NCBI RefSeq assembly: GCF_965638725.1
Contig: NC_134974.1
Span: 1,054,001-1,118,000 of the forward strand
DNA: 64,000 nucleotides
Source of the DNA: Aptenodytes patagonicus
Lineage: Eukaryota > Chordata > Aves > Sphenisciformes > Spheniscidae
Direction of reading: 5' to 3'
The translations under genes were made by a program, and so were the position numbers. Shown here in pieces: positions 34,913 through 48,200 of this stretch. Positions within the stretch are counted from its first letter, which is position 1. Each line of letters starts with the position of its first letter. A model generated the notes under the pieces. That model searched no databases and was not told where the DNA came from. It saw nothing but the letters and a program-made list of their open reading frames with translations.

Positions 34913-35534
34913 GGCACTTACTGCCAGGTAGCCCCTGCCGCCGGCACGTGGGCTGCCGGGCCGCAGGATGCAGCAGAGGGGGCAGCTGGGACCCTGGCAC
35001 TGCCTGGCACCCCAGTCCGGCACCTGTGGTGCCACGGGGTGGTCCAAGGTGAGAGCAGCATGCGCGTGGGTGCTGGTCTGTGCCTTGCAGCGTGGTGACC
35101 TGCTTCTACCTGGGATCACCCGCCAGCGGCACATCTGTGTGCCAGGGTGGTGTGGGGGGACTGTGGCTGCCAGGCCGTGGGAACCATGAGGAGCTGGCCG
35201 CCTGCACCTCCCACCTGGCACCTCTGGGTGCCCGCACACCCAGGGCTCGTGGGATTTGGCACGGCAGAGCCCGCTGGAGCCAGGCTTCCGGCAAACAGGC
35301 GCCTGGCGCCCAGGGCAGGGACCCTGTGGCTTCCTCCCTGCCAGGCAGCAGGAGCAGCCCCAGTGCTGTGAGCCAGCCTGGGGCTGGCAGGCGGCGGGGC
35401 CGGGAGCCACGCACGGCTTCATCCGGCGGCTCCGCGAGGAAGCTGATTTCCTCCGACAGCCCGGCTCTGCGCTGCTGCCGCCACCCGGCGCAGCTGCCCA
35501 CTCATGGCCATGGCCGGGCTGCTGGCGGCTGGCT

Positions 35535-35640
35535 TTGCGTTGGCAATTAACCCTCCTCTGCGATCCCGCGCCATCAAGCTCCGCATCAATTAACTCAAGC
35601 CACTGAGGTGCTAATTAACGAATCACCCCTATGTCCTTCT
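35535..35640. promoter_or_regulatory. AT-rich island with TTAATTA-type motifs
   Basis: The island includes GGCAATTAACC, CATCAATTAACTCAAG and GCTAATTAACGAATCAC in about 100 bases. TAATTA cores fit homeodomain sites. Candidate enhancer upstream of EFNA3. Confidence 0.35.
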
Positions 35641-36379
35641 GCGTAGCGGGGCTCACCTCCAGCCCCCCCACAGCATGAGGCCGCTCTGGCTGGAACTGTG
35701 GCTCGCCAGGGAGGTGGTCTGGTGGCCAGTGGCACTACCACCCATCTTCACCTCCCCGGTGCCCTGGATCATGCTGCCATCGCTCCAAGCCCAGCCCCAA
35801 AGCAGCCCCAGGAGGTCCTGCAGGATGCTTCCAGGGCTGGAGGTCCCCCCTCTCCCCAGGTGTGGGGGGGTCAGCACCCTGTGCCCTCACTGGGGTGGCG
35901 CTTGCCCAGCACTCGCCAAGATGCTGATGCGGCGCGACCATCCATGAGGCCTTCATTCAAATTTAAAGACCGACGCGGGGATAAAAAAGGAAAGGGGCAG
36001 CGAGGAGCAGGGTGGCTGTGAGCCCACGAGCGTGGTGTGCGGCGAGCCTGCCCCAGGCGTGCTGGCCGAGCGTGCTCCCTGGCAGGACGGTGGCATGTCC
36101 AAGTGCCGGCACAAGGCTGCCTGGGGCTGCCCAATTTGTATGGCTAAGTGCTGCCAGGAGGAGCTGGCAGGAGCTGGGGGCCACTCGGCTCCGTGCAGAC
36201 ATGCCGGTACCGTGGGCTACCTGCTCCCCGACCCGGGTGCCGTGGCCCTGTGGCCCTGGCCGCCTGCTCTGTGTGCCATTAGGATGTTCTTGCTGTGTCT
36301 GGCTAGGCACGTGCCGGCACCTGGCTCCTCCTGGCAGGTCGGGAGCCCTGAGCTCAGCGTGTTTGGGGCCATGTAGGTG

Positions 36380-36660
36380 TGGCTGGTGAATATTTCATGC
36401 CCGCATTCACCGAGCCCTTTCTTGGTTACACTCCTGCCTCCTCCCCGCGTTCTCGCCATGTTTATTTATTTAATGAATTATTTATCGGCTCCCCCTCTCG
36501 CTCGGCTGGGCGCTGCTCCGCTGCTGCCCCCCCGCTCCCCCCCCCCCCCCCCCCCCAGCTCCCAGCCTGGCGCGATGATTTATTGAATGCCGGCTCTGCT
36601 CTGTGGTTGCGACATACTGTCACAGGAAGCCGCGGTTAAATATTAACCAGGGCGGGTGAA
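36380..36660. promoter_or_regulatory. AT-rich islands upstream of EFNA3
   Basis: Two AT-rich patches (36385-36490, with TGTTTATTTATTTAATGAAT and TTATTTATCGG; 36570-36655, with GATGATTTATTGAATG and GTTAAATATTAACC) flank a 19-base C run at 36538-36556. The palindrome-like TTAAATATTAA and the TTTATTTATT repeats contrast with the GC-rich flanks. Confidence 0.3.
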
Positions 36661-39000
36661 GCTGCCGGCAGGACCTCCAGGCCCACCCCGCTCCAAGCAC
36701 AGCAGCCACCATGGCCAGTGCTTGTGGCTGCCCGCTCCAGGCGGTGGGCGGGGGGCTTTGCTCTGGTCCCCACTGCTTTGAAGCAGGAACCTGCTGGATC
36801 TCAGTGAGACAGGCACGGGGTGGAGGAGACAGGGGGCACGGAATTGGGGGGGGGAGATGGGGCTGCTTCATGCCCCAGCTCTCCTGGAGAGCTCAAGGCC
36901 TCGTGTCCTCCTGAGAGTGAAGCCACCCGGCTGGCGGTGACCCTGGCAGTCCCCACAGGAGACGCCGTCTCCTGCTGTGGGTGGCAAAACCCAGCCAAGC
37001 CCCCTCTGCATGCTGGCTGCTGCGGCCGGGCTCCATCCCCAAGCCCTGGGGATGATGCCCGGTGGGTACCAGTGCCCACGCGTGGGTGCACACCGTGATG
37101 CTCAGGGCACTTCTGGCTGCCAGGGTCCCTCCGTCCCTGCAGGAGTGCTCCGTCCATCCCACCGCAGCCTCGCGCATCAGGGTGCTCCGGTGCAGGGTCC
37201 CCCCCAGTGATCGCGGCCGCATGCGGATGCTGTCGGCGGCGTGCGCGTTGCCATGAGCAGGGGGTTTCCATGTGGAGGTGTGTGTTGCCATGGGTTTGCT
37301 GAGCCAAGGCGTTTCCATGGCGGCAGCGCGGTGCTGTCGGGCCCTTCCAGAGGTGCGCAGCCCCCTGGGATGCCCCAGCACCAGGGTGCACAGGGAGGGA
37401 GCCGCCGCTGCCACCGCTGTGCCCCAGCACCTGGGTGCCCTGGCCCCCTGCAGCCCCTCCTGCCCCTGCCCCCCCCAGCGCCCCCCCCCCACCTCCGACA
37501 GAGGCCCCCCCCCTCCCCCCTGGGCCAGACAGATCCCTTTTCCACGTGTTGTGTTTTCTTCACTTCACTTCTCCGGATGAATAATTAATACAGGCTTTTT
37601 TGGTCCTCCGGGCCCTTCCGCCAGCCCCTTCCCCCTTCCCAGCAGGACTCTGGTGGGGGCTTGGCCCCCCAGTGCCACCGGCATGGATGGGGGCTGTGAG
37701 GCTGTGGCACAGCCCTGCCACGGGTACCGCTGGTGCTGGGCCCCCATGGCGCTGAGTGGGACTGGGGGGGCCTCAGCAAGACCCTGGCCACCACTGTCCT
37801 CGTCCCCCTTCATGGGCTGGGGAAGCATCCACACGTCCGCAAGGGTTTTGGGGAGCCCGAAAAGGGGCCCTAAGGGGGGAGTGGCTCCGCGTCCGCCCTG
37901 AGCTCCCCTGGCAGCTTTGGGGAGCTGGGAACCCCTCTTAACCTTGGCATTGGGCAACAGATGCCCCTAGCCCAGGGCTATGCCGTGTCACCTGCCTGGG
38001 CCTGGGAGCCGCCGTGCCCGGGCAGTGGGGACACAGGGACGCGGCGTTCGGCCCCGCACCGCCCCGGCCATGCTTGCCACTCCAGCGAGATGACTCCCGG
38101 CGGAAGCAGCCAGGGCCAGCTCAGCAAGCCCAGCCACGGTTTCGATAGCCTCCTGGTTTTATTTGCAAGCTCCTCGGGCTGCCAAATCTCCGGGTCGTGT
38201 GCAAAGCCGGTGCTGCCAGAGCAGGGGCCATCAGGTTGGTGCTGGCAGCACGCGCGCGCTCGGGCGCGCTCCTGCGTGGGAGCTCATGGTGAGCTGCGTG
38301 TGCCTGTGCTGGTGCGAGTGTGCTCGTGTGTGCACATGTGTGCTGGGGCGTGGATCACCTGGCACACGGGACTGCCGGGTGTTGCTAAGGGATCTTGCCG
38401 AGGACGGGCAGCTGGAGCTGGCACCCAGCTCAATCTCTTCCCGCATGGCTGGCAGGGACCGGCGCCCGGGGAGCACCCGCCAGGCCCCTGGGTACCTCTG
38501 CCGCACAGACCCTCATGGGGAAACGAGGCAGAGATGTGGGAAGAGCAAGGGGACCAGCCCTGCGGGTGGGTGCTCGGCCACATGCAGGCTCCTGCGGCAG
38601 GACGGGGCAGGCGGGAGAGCCTGGCACTGTGGCTGTGCTCCTCCAGCACCTGGGCTGCCCTGGCACGCTGGCCCCAGCCCGCCCGAGCTGGTGGCAAGTG
38701 GCTGCGTGCCCACCCTCCCAAGTGGCTGGATGCCCACCCTTCCAAATGGCTGGATGCCCACCTGCCCGCCTGCTCCTGTGTCCCCGGGGCGGCCAAACCC
38801 CTCTGCGAACACGTGTGACCCCCATGGTGCTGGCAGCAGCACCACGAGGACCCTCTGGGGCCCTGAGCCCCAGCGCTCCCACCCAGGGAGACCACAATGT
38901 CAGTGGGACCTGGCATTGGTGCCGCCACCCACGGGGGTCCCAGTGAGACCCTAAGCCCGGTGGCATCTGATCCCGGTGGCATCCGATCCCGGTGGGACGC

Positions 39001-39269
39001 GGCCCCGGTGCCCCCACCCGCGGGGACCCGCAGCCCAAGCCCGGCGCGGCTCCGGTCCCCGCCGCCCGGTGCCGATGCCAATGCCGATGCCGATGCCCGT
39101 GCCGGTGCCGGTGCAGGCGGGCTCGGGGCGGCGGCGGGCGCGCGCGCGGGGGCGCGGCGGCGGCGGGCGCGCGCGGGGCGGAGCTGGGCGCCGGGGGCGC
39201 GGGGCGCGGGCGGCTCCGGCTCGGTTCTCCATTCATTGGGATCGCGGCGGGCTCCGCGGCGGCGGCAGG
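39001..39269 (+). promoter_or_regulatory. EFNA3: EFNA3 CpG-rich promoter/5' UTR
   Basis: CpG-dense sequence with a GATGCC/GTGCCG microsatellite (about 39060-39115), GGGCGG boxes and ATTGG (inverted CCAAT) at 39235-39239, close to the start codon. The CpG island continues into intron 1 to about 40.3 kb. No TATA box is seen. Confidence 0.5.
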
Positions 39270-42200
39270 ATGGCTGCTCGGTTGCCCGCGCTCCTGCCCC
39301 TGCTCCCGCTGCTGCTGCTGCTGCCGGGCCGGGGGCCGCCGGGGGCCCTGGGCAACCGGCACGCCGTGCACTGGAACAGCTCCAACCTGCAGTGAGTGCG
39401 GGGCGGGCGCCGGGCCGCGCGGGGGAGGCCGCCGGTACCGGCACCGGGAGGCGGCGGGGGTGTCCCTGGGGCCGGGCGGGGAGGGGGGCGCCGCCGGGAA
39501 GGACGCGGTGGGGGCGCGGCGGGGATCGCGCTGAAGGATGCGCGCGGCGGCGGGGGGGGGGGGGGCGGCACCGGGCCGGGGGCGCGCGCGCCGGGACTGC
39601 GGGACCCCCCGGTGCCGGTGTCCGCGCGGCGCCCCCGTGTGGGCGGGGCTGCGGGACCCCCCGGTGCAGGAGCGCTGCCCCTCCCGGCCCCGCGCACCTC
39701 GCCCTGCCCGCGGAGGCGGGGGCCGCTCGGGGGGGGGGGGGGGGGGCGCAGCCGCCCGGCCGGCCCGACCCGACCTGCGGCGGCTCGGGGACCCGGGGCC
39801 GCGCTGCCGGGCGGGGCGCGGGCACCGGCGGGGTCGGGCTCGCCGCTGGAGCGGGGCTCGGCGGCTCCCGGTGCGGGCGCGGGTGGGTCGGTGGCACCGG
39901 GGGCCGAGCCCCCCCTCCCTGACGGCGCTGACCCCCCCCCGCGGCGGGCACCGGGGTGCCGCGGGAAGGGCACGGCCGGCCCCCCCCCGCCCGGTGCGGC
40001 GGGCCGGGCAGGGGGTCCCGCTGCGGCGCCCCTGCCGCCAGACGCGCCCCCCGCCTGTCTGGGCGCGGGAGCGGCACCGGCGGCGCGGCGGGGATGGGGG
40101 GGGGGCCGACGGGCGCCCGTCCCCCCCCCCCGCTCCGGCGGGTAGCGGTGCCATCGCTGGGGCAGCAGCCGAGGGCGGCGGGGCCGGGGGCTCCCGGGGG
40201 GTGTGCGGGGGCGAGCGGAGGTGTGGAAACTGCCGTCGCGCCCACGGCCGCCGGGAGCGGAGCCGCCGGGAGCCCGGGCGGTCGGTGGCCACGGACCCGC
40301 GACACCTTCCTCGCGCCCTGCGCCGGGGGCTGCGTCCTGCCTCGCCCACCCGGGGGGCTGCGTGGGGTGCGTGGCCCCCACACCTGGGGCTGGCACGGCT
40401 GCGCCGGAGGGGCGCGGGCACCGCGCCGGCTTTGGGGCGGCGATGGACACGGCTGGGCTGGGCTCCTCCGGGGAAGGGGGGCTGCGAGCCCGCGGCGGGT
40501 CCGTGGACCCCTCCACGGGGATTGGGGAGCTGTGCCCGCTGCGATCGCCCATCTCCCTTTCCCTCGCCGGTGCGAGCGCTCAGGGGTGTGGCGGGGACGT
40601 GCGCCTGGCCAGAGCATCCCGCCATACCCGTTGGTGCCGGGGCTCCCCCGGGCTCCCCCCGCCCTGCGCCCCTTTGTGTGGGGAGGGAGCGTTCCCCGGC
40701 AGCTCCTTCCCCTCCCATTGAGATTGTGTCGCCAGGCGGAAGCCCGGGCCCCATAAATTGTGCGTGTGTGCGACGTGCCGAGGCGCAGCACAATGGTGAG
40801 GCGCTCGGCTCGCCCCGCCACGCTTGGGCATCCTCCTGCTTCTCCAGCCGGACCCCGCTCGCCTACCGGCCTCATCTCTGTGCCGTGACATCGCCGGGAC
40901 CTCGGTGGGTGGGAGACTCCCGCACCCCCACCCTTGCCCCACCGTGACCGAGGGGCTGCCTCTCCCCATCCCATTGCCCGCAGCCGTGCGCCGTGACCCA
41001 GTGTTGCCCCGGCACCTCCCAAGGGATGGGGAGGAGGGGGTGCCGGCGGTGCCCCCGCCATGCCAAGCCAGGGGTGTCGCAGCCAGACGCCCGCGCCCGC
41101 TGCGCACGCGTCTCTGGCGTGGCTGCAAGCGTCCGGCTCAGGGCACAGGCAGCGCGGTGGGGGCGGCTGCGGCAGAGACATGTCCCAGGGACTCCGGAGC
41201 ATTGATATTTATTGTTAGGCAGTGCGGCAGCTCGGCCGCAATTATAGCCGCACGGCAAAGTGTCTGGATTAGATAAATTATGGGGGGAATTAGGCTCCCT
41301 GGGCCGCAGCCTGCAAATCCCAGCAACCCCGCTGCAATCAGAGCAATAAACAAGCCCTGCGCGGCCCCGTGGGGCTCTCCGGGGAGGCGGGGGGGGGGGG
41401 GGGGGGGCGCCAGCAGGCTCGGCTGTGGGCCGCTCCTCGGGGGCTGTGCCAGGCACCCCAGAAATTTATTGCATCTCCTGCCATGCTGCCCCGAGCGCCC
41501 CTGTGGCTCCCCTCGGTGGGAGGATGGGGTGAGGGGCCGCCCCACAGAGCCCACCCACAGCACCCGGGGTCCCAGCGGTGCCTTGGGGAACAGGGGGCTG
41601 GTGGCAGCTCGTCCCCCTTGGGCACGCGGCTGGACTCCTCCAGTCCCCCGGCCACCGCAGGGGATGGCTGGTGGTGCCGGGGGACCAGGGAGGGCCACTG
41701 AGTGGGGCTGGGCACCCCTCCTGCAGCAGGTTCGGGGTGCTGATGGCAAAGCCCGGGGGAGGCACGAAGGTGGGATCTGAGGCTCGGGGCAGTGCAAGTG
41801 CCTGCTCCTGCTCGGCCAGGCTGTTGGTCCGGCTGCGCTTTCCACCTGTCCCGCTGTCTCTGCTGGAGGCAGCCGGCAAGCCCCAGGGGCACGGGACGAT
41901 CCTTGTCCGGTCCCTGCCCTCCACTCCCAAGTCCTGCCAGGAACAGGTGTGGTGGCACGGGGCAAAGGTGTGGGGCGGCTGCATCCCACTCAGCACTGGC
42001 GTTCAGGGGGGCTGCATCCCTGGGGTGCCCCATGGTGTGGGGCTGGGGGCTTCTAGGGGTGTCCCCAGCCAAGCCAGGCCCTGGCGTGCCGGTGTGCATG
42101 GGATGCCACCTCCCTGCTGGGTGTCCCGGATGCCGAGGTGGGGACAGCGGTTTGTCCCCGTGCTTGGGCACAGGCATTGCTAGCTCCCCCTGACGCTGCT

Positions 42201-45200
42201 GCAGCCCCCAGGAGACCCCCAGAGCGGGTTGGGGTGAGCCACGCTGCGCCCCTGGCTCCGGTGCGGGGACCGAGGGTGCTGGTGCCTGAGGCCTCAGGGT
42301 GCCCGGTGCCATGGAGGGGGCAGAGCGGGGTGGCTGTGAGATGGGTGTACATGGAGTGCTGGTGCCCAGCTGAGGCAGGTGAGTTGGAGCCCACCTGTGT
42401 GGGGGGAGTATCGCGTGTGGCCTCCCCAGCCACTGGCGCTGCTGCCATGCTCGCCTCTTCAAGGCAGCTTTTATCTGGCTGACTTTGTGTTCCAGGCGGC
42501 AAGAGCTGGAGCAGGCTGTCAAGAGCCCTTGCGCGGAGCAGCCTCTCCCGGGGGAGCGTCTCGCGCGGGAGAGGAGCCGTGTCCCCGCCCTGCACCTGCT
42601 GGGGGGCCCTGGGGGTGCCCGGACTCCTGGGTCCTCTGCAGCTGCTGGACCCCAACACCGGGGCTGTGCCCAGCCGGATCCCTCCATCGCATCCGCTGGC
42701 ACCTGCAGGGCTGGGGAGGGTGTTGGCTGAGGCAGGAGGGGACCCCCCTCACCCCGGCAGATCCCGGGGGCATCCAGCAGGAGGTGCTGCGGGGCAGAGT
42801 TGCCTGACGAGGGGCAGTTCCCCACCCCACCGCAGGGTGTGCCCAGCTGTGGGGCTGGAAGTGGGCAAGGTGGTGATTACACCTCTCAGCGACTAATTAC
42901 CCAGCCCCACCGGCTGCAGCATCCCCTGGTGGGCTGGGGGGCTCCCCCACCCTCCACCCCATGGCTGTGCCCCCCAGGCTGGTCCCTGTGGGGCACAGAG
43001 GCCCTGGCCGCCTGTGGGCGCTGGCTGCGGCGCTGGTGGGAGCTGCTGCCCTGGGGCAGAGGGTGCCGTGCCCTGTGAGTCACCGCGACGGGCGGCACCG
43101 AGCCCCGGCAGTGCGTCCGGGGCCTGCGGGGTTCCTGTGGGAGAAGGGGTTGCAGCGTCAGGGTGTGGAGGCTGTCCCAGGGTGCAACAGGGCCAGGCCA
43201 CCCCGCTCCTGCCCAGGCTGGTAATTGAGTCACTGGTTGCAGATTGATGATTTAATTAAAACCCAATTAGAAACCTCATTGATCTTGTTAGCAAAGCGGG
43301 AAGGTACGGGCTTTAGCGGGGATTAAAGGGATCGCGTGGCCATCAATAGGGTTGGGGGTGCAGAGGCACCTGTAGGGCAGTGCTGGGGGTTCCAGAGTGC
43401 TGGGGGAGGGCTGTGCCTGTCACCCTGGGGTGGGTGCTGCCCCATGGCACCATGGTCCCTTCGCCCACCACTGTGTCCCTGGGGAGCTGCCCCCATTCTC
43501 CTCAGGAGCCCAGTTCCCCGAGCAGGGAGGTGGCCCTGGGGACGCCGTGTGCCGGCAATGCCTTTTGCGCCCGCACCTTGCGGCTGCGCCAGGCGTGTTG
43601 GGGGAAGGACGGGGGGGGGGGGGGGGGGGCCGTGCCGTGGCGCCGTGCCACCCGTGCGCGTGGGCTGCGTCGCAGGCGCTGTCTGCCGAGCCAGCGCGCG
43701 TGTGCGCGGCCGTCTGGGCGCCGTGACTGTGCAGTGCTGCCTGCGTGGGGAGGGCTGGCACGGGGGGGGCGCCGGGCCGAGCCGCCCGTCTCCCCGGCGG
43801 CTGAGCACTGGGTGCAGGCGGTCGGTCTGTCTATCCGTCTCTCTGTCCGTTGGGGCGGACTGGCTGCGGCGATTGATGTGCGTGCCTTCACCTCTCCCTG
43901 TCGGGCAGGGCGACTGGAAGGGGACCATGCAAATCAATGGCACTTTTTTGTTCCCCGGTTGATCGATGGGTCCTGGATGTGCCGAAAGTGTGAAGCTGCC
44001 GGAGCCAAACAAAGGGCCCGGCTGGGCTGGTGGGGACTGTCCGCCCTGGCCCCCAGTGCTGGGGGCACCATGCTATCACCTGCATCGGGGGATGCCCTGT
44101 GTCACCCTAGTCCTCGCCACTGTCACCACCAACATGGGATGCTGAGCCCAGCTCCAGCCTCACCACCCTCCAGGCCTTTCCCGCACCGTGGGGGTGAGCC
44201 TCCACAGCACGGGGGGCTGGGCAGGGGTCTGGTCCCCCCTGTGCTGCCGGGGCCGGGGCATGCTGCAGTGCACCAGGCACTCCCTAGCAGTGCATGAGTG
44301 AGCGTGCGGCGCTCAGCCCAGATTTATCGCAGCAGATGGGAGCGGAGCGGCCGCCCAGCTCACCAGTGGCTGTGGCTTGCCAGGTAGCCAGGGTCCCGCC
44401 GGTGCAGGGCCGGTGGGCGCCGAGCCCAGCCTCCGCTCGGGACGGTTCTGCCAGGGGACATCCATCTGCCCAGTGCCGACAGGCTGCTGGAAGGTACCAC
44501 TGCCTTGCAAAGCCCTGCTCTAAAAATGCAGTCGTGCAGAAGCGATGCTGCCCGTTCTGCTCCTGCACTTAACCCTTCAGGCACTGCTGGAGCCCACCAT
44601 GCCCCGCTGGCAGCACCACGGCTGCCAGAGCCTGGGAGGCCGGGGGGTCCATCCTGACCCGGCTCACCTGTCGCTGAGGCTTCCTGACAGCCGCGGGGGC
44701 TAGCGGGGACCAGGCAGCCCGTGCCTGCTCTGGGGTGGGTGTCGGTGGGAAAGGAGGCTCACACCCTTGCTCTGGGTGTCTGTTCCCATCCTTCTGCCTG
44801 AAATGGGGCCCATGGGCTCCCTGCCTGCTGCTGGGGTTGGGCCAGGCATGCAGCTCTGCCTGCCCTGTGCTGCCAGACGGTGCTGCAGGCAGAGCTCAGG
44901 GTGCTCTGGCGATGGCATTGGGGCTGCTGGGATTCGGGGGCATCCAGCTGTGGGGGGTGTTGCTCTGCACCTGCGGGACTAGCGGTCACGGTGCAGGAGC
45001 TGAGCGCGGCGGGGATGCAGCATCGTGGCTGAAGCTGCTGCCAGAGTCCCCTGGACGTGCCCCGGGCCATGGTGGCCTCGTGGCTCTGCCCATTTGGGGC
45101 TGTGCTCCAGCCCATCCCGGCTGGCGACGATGCTCTGATGCCTGCAAGCTCCCAGCACGTGATGGCCAGCGATGTCCATGGGGCTCACCGCCATGGGGCC

Positions 45201-48200
45201 CCGCCACACAGTCTGGGGTCCTCTGTACCTCCGCATTGCGGTGCTGGTGTGCCCCAGTCCAGGGGAGACCTCAGTGCTACATGGGGCAGTGCTCATTAGT
45301 GAGGCTGTTTACCAGGAGCCACGCTTCCTAATGAGCCCCGGAGCAGGGTCCCAGGGGGCAGGGGGTGTGCCTCAGCACTGGGTGCCGCAGGGGAAGGGGG
45401 GTGGCTACAGCTCCCTGGCACCCCAGGACAGGGTTTCCCCTGGCACGGCGGGAGATGGAGCCGGGTGTCACTCCCATGGGGCGCAGACACCCGGGGCCGA
45501 TTCCAGGGGCTTCCTCCAGCCCCTCACTCCCCCGGCACAGCCACAGCCTGGCCACAGTGAGCACCGGTTGCTGGCGCCTGCCCTGGTGTGGGGCAGCCGG
45601 CTCAGAGTGTGCTGGTGTCCCAGCCCCGCATCCCGCACGGAGTTAATTGCAATTTTCTCCTCAGGGCCATTTCTTTAATAACAATTCTTCCCCCCCCCCC
45701 TTCCCACCACATCAAAGGGGGAAGATGAAAGGTCCTGGCGCCCCGTGGAGCAAGGGTGGCTGCCTCAGCACCTTGCTGGTGGAGGAGTTGCCCGGCGGCC
45801 GGCGGGTGCCGGGCTGGGCTGGGGAATAGCGGCTGCGCAGCGAGGGAGGTGCCGCGTGGGGCTGTGCTCCCTGCCCCACAGGTGACGAGGTCCGCTGTTA
45901 GCCCCCCACAGCCCCTGGTGCTGACGGCAGCCCCGGGTGGGGAGGCGGCGCTGCTTGGGTCCCCCTTTGCTGGCAAGACGCCGGGTCCCTCATTGGTTCT
46001 CTCTCCAGCACCCGGCTTCTTGGGCGCTGCGTGCTGGGGTGCCACAGGCCCTGGCAGGGTGCCGGGGCTCCCCAAACAGCGCCGGGGGCGGTTGGGCAGG
46101 GTGGGGCGTCTGCACGCGCAGCCCTGCCTGCTGCCTGCCCAGCCCTGCCGGGGAGACCCGGGAAGCCGGCTCTGCTGCAGGCACGGCCCCAGGGAGGGCG
46201 TGGCGGGACCCCCCGTGGGGTGAGGGGACCCTGAGTGCTGGGTCAGGGGCTCGTGGACCTGGATTTGCCCTGACGGGTGGGGAAAGGGGCCCCAATCCAG
46301 AGCAATGCACTGCGGGGGAGCCCGGCCACGCGTGCCAGGATGCTGCAGTCTACGTCCCGGGGGAGCCTGGCGAGGGGACCCCCCAATGCAGTGGGGTGCA
46401 GGGGCTGCACCAGCACAGTGGAGGGGGGCACCACCGCTGCTGAGCCAAGCGGTGGAGCGAGGTCCGGTCGGGGTCTGGTGCTGCCGTGACAGCTCGGTGC
46501 AGAGCCAGCGCCTCGCAGCGCTGGCTCGTAATTAATTGGCAGGAGCAGTGGGTCAGCGCGGCGGCGAGGATTACCGCGGCCGGGATTTCCATCGGGCATG
46601 GATTAGGAGCCAGCGGAGCCTCTCCTGAGTGGATCTGAGGGGATTGCCGCTCCTAATCAATGTAAATGAGGCTCCCCCAGGGCCACCCTTTACAGCATTA
46701 ACAAACTAACGGGATTAGCCAAAGCGGGGTGAGAAATCCTCTCTCTGAGCTGCGGCGCGTGGCAGGGCTGGGGCCATGGTGGGCAACTGCGGTGGGTCGG
46801 CTGCAGGCTGCTGGAGCTGGGGAGCGCCGGGGCCCCATGCCCCTCCTGCACACCCAGAGCTGCGCAGTGAGGACCAGGGGCTGCGTCCCGCAGGGTCCCC
46901 GGTGCCTTTGGGACCGTGGTGTCCATCAGCCCTGTGGCTGGGTCAGTCTGTCTGTCCCCTCCTTGAGTCTGCTGGCACGTTCCCGGCAGGACCCAGCAGC
47001 GCCGTCTCGTGCACCTGTGCTATCACAGGCGTCCCACCCATGCATGTGGCTTGGCACCCGTAGCATCCACCCCCAGCAGCGTCCCTCCCACCCCAGGCCA
47101 GCCCGCACCCCCCGAGATGGTGATGCCGCGCTGCGGGTCCATGGGGCTGAGGTTGCGCAGGGGTCCCGGTGTGTTGCGGGGCTCCAGATAGAGGTCACGC
47201 AGGGGGATACCACTGCCCCCCGGGATCCATGCTCTGGGACCTGCCCATTCTCCAGCCTCCAGGTCCCTTTTGAGGAGGGGCCCGTGTTTGGGAAGGCGCA
47301 GGGGGTGTCCCTGAGCCCCCCATCCCCCCTTTCCCTTGCAGCCTGCGGCGGGAGGGCTACACGGTGCAGGTGAACGTCAATGACTACCTGGACATCTACT
47401 GCCCGCACTACAACGCCTCGGTGCCCGAGCACCGACTGGAGCAGTACGTGCTCTACATGGTGAACGCGGAGGGCTACCACACCTGCAACACCAGCCAGGG
47501 CTTCAAGCGCTGGGAGTGCAACCGGCCCCACGCGCCCCACAGCCCCATCAAGTTCTCGGAGAAGTTCCAGCGCTACAGTGCCTTCTCGCTGGGCTACGAG
47601 TTCCGCGCAGGGCAGGAGTACTACTACATCTGTACGTGGGGAGCCGGGGCGGGACCCCCCCATCCCTGGCTGGGTCCCCTGCATCCCACCCTGGCTGGTC
47701 CTCCTGCACCCCCCCAGCTGGGTGGCTGCAGCTCCCCCCCCCCCCGCCCAGGAGTGGGCACCCTGACCTCAGGGATGGAGGTGTGGGGTGGAAGGGGGGT
47801 GTGGGGAGGGTTGGGGGTGCAGGGGGTGGTCGTGATGTGGGGGTGAGATGGGGGTGCGGGGAAAGGTGGGGGGCGGTGCTGGTGCAGGATGGGGATGCAG
47901 GGGGTGCTGATGCAGGATTGGGGTGCTGGGGGGCTGCTGGTGCAGGACAGGGGTGCAGGGTGCTGATGCAAGTTCAGCTTCAGGGTGCAGGAGGGGGGTG
48001 CTGCTGCATCCCCAGCCTGGAGCACACCCCCAGGCAGGGCCAGACCCCAACATGCCCAGACCCAGCAGGTAGCAGCTCACCGAGCCTTCGGGTGCCCGGG
48101 GCTGGGGTCACCCGCTCTGGAGCCACCCCAGCCCGCTTTTGCCTTGCAGCCACACCGACGCACAACCACCGCCGGGCCTGCCTGAAGATGAAAGTGTTCG

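Larger units (their letters stand above)
28010..39000. other. EFNA4-EFNA3 intergenic region
   Basis: About 11 kb of GC-rich DNA without a recognisable gene, RNA or transposon. Long open frames on both strands have low-complexity Gly/Pro/Ala/Arg composition and no family resemblance. The main structure is a series of AT-rich islands listed separately, poly-C tracts such as 36538-36556 and a TG-rich patch near 38.29-38.34 kb. Confidence 0.7.
39392..47341 (+). other. EFNA3 intron 1
   Basis: The intron is about 7.9 kb, with donor GTGAGT and acceptor TTGCAG. The first kilobase is CpG island. Poly-G tracts of 18-19 bases occur at 39729-39746, 41389-41407 and 43611-43629. Several AT-rich islands are listed separately. 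No internal coding exon was found. Confidence 0.8.

Noticed and set aside
38284-41202. A 972-codon minus-strand open frame over EFNA3 exon 1
   Set aside because: Pro/Arg/Gly/Ala-rich shadow of a CpG island, with no domain and overlapping other equally long frames; stop codons are rare in this composition.
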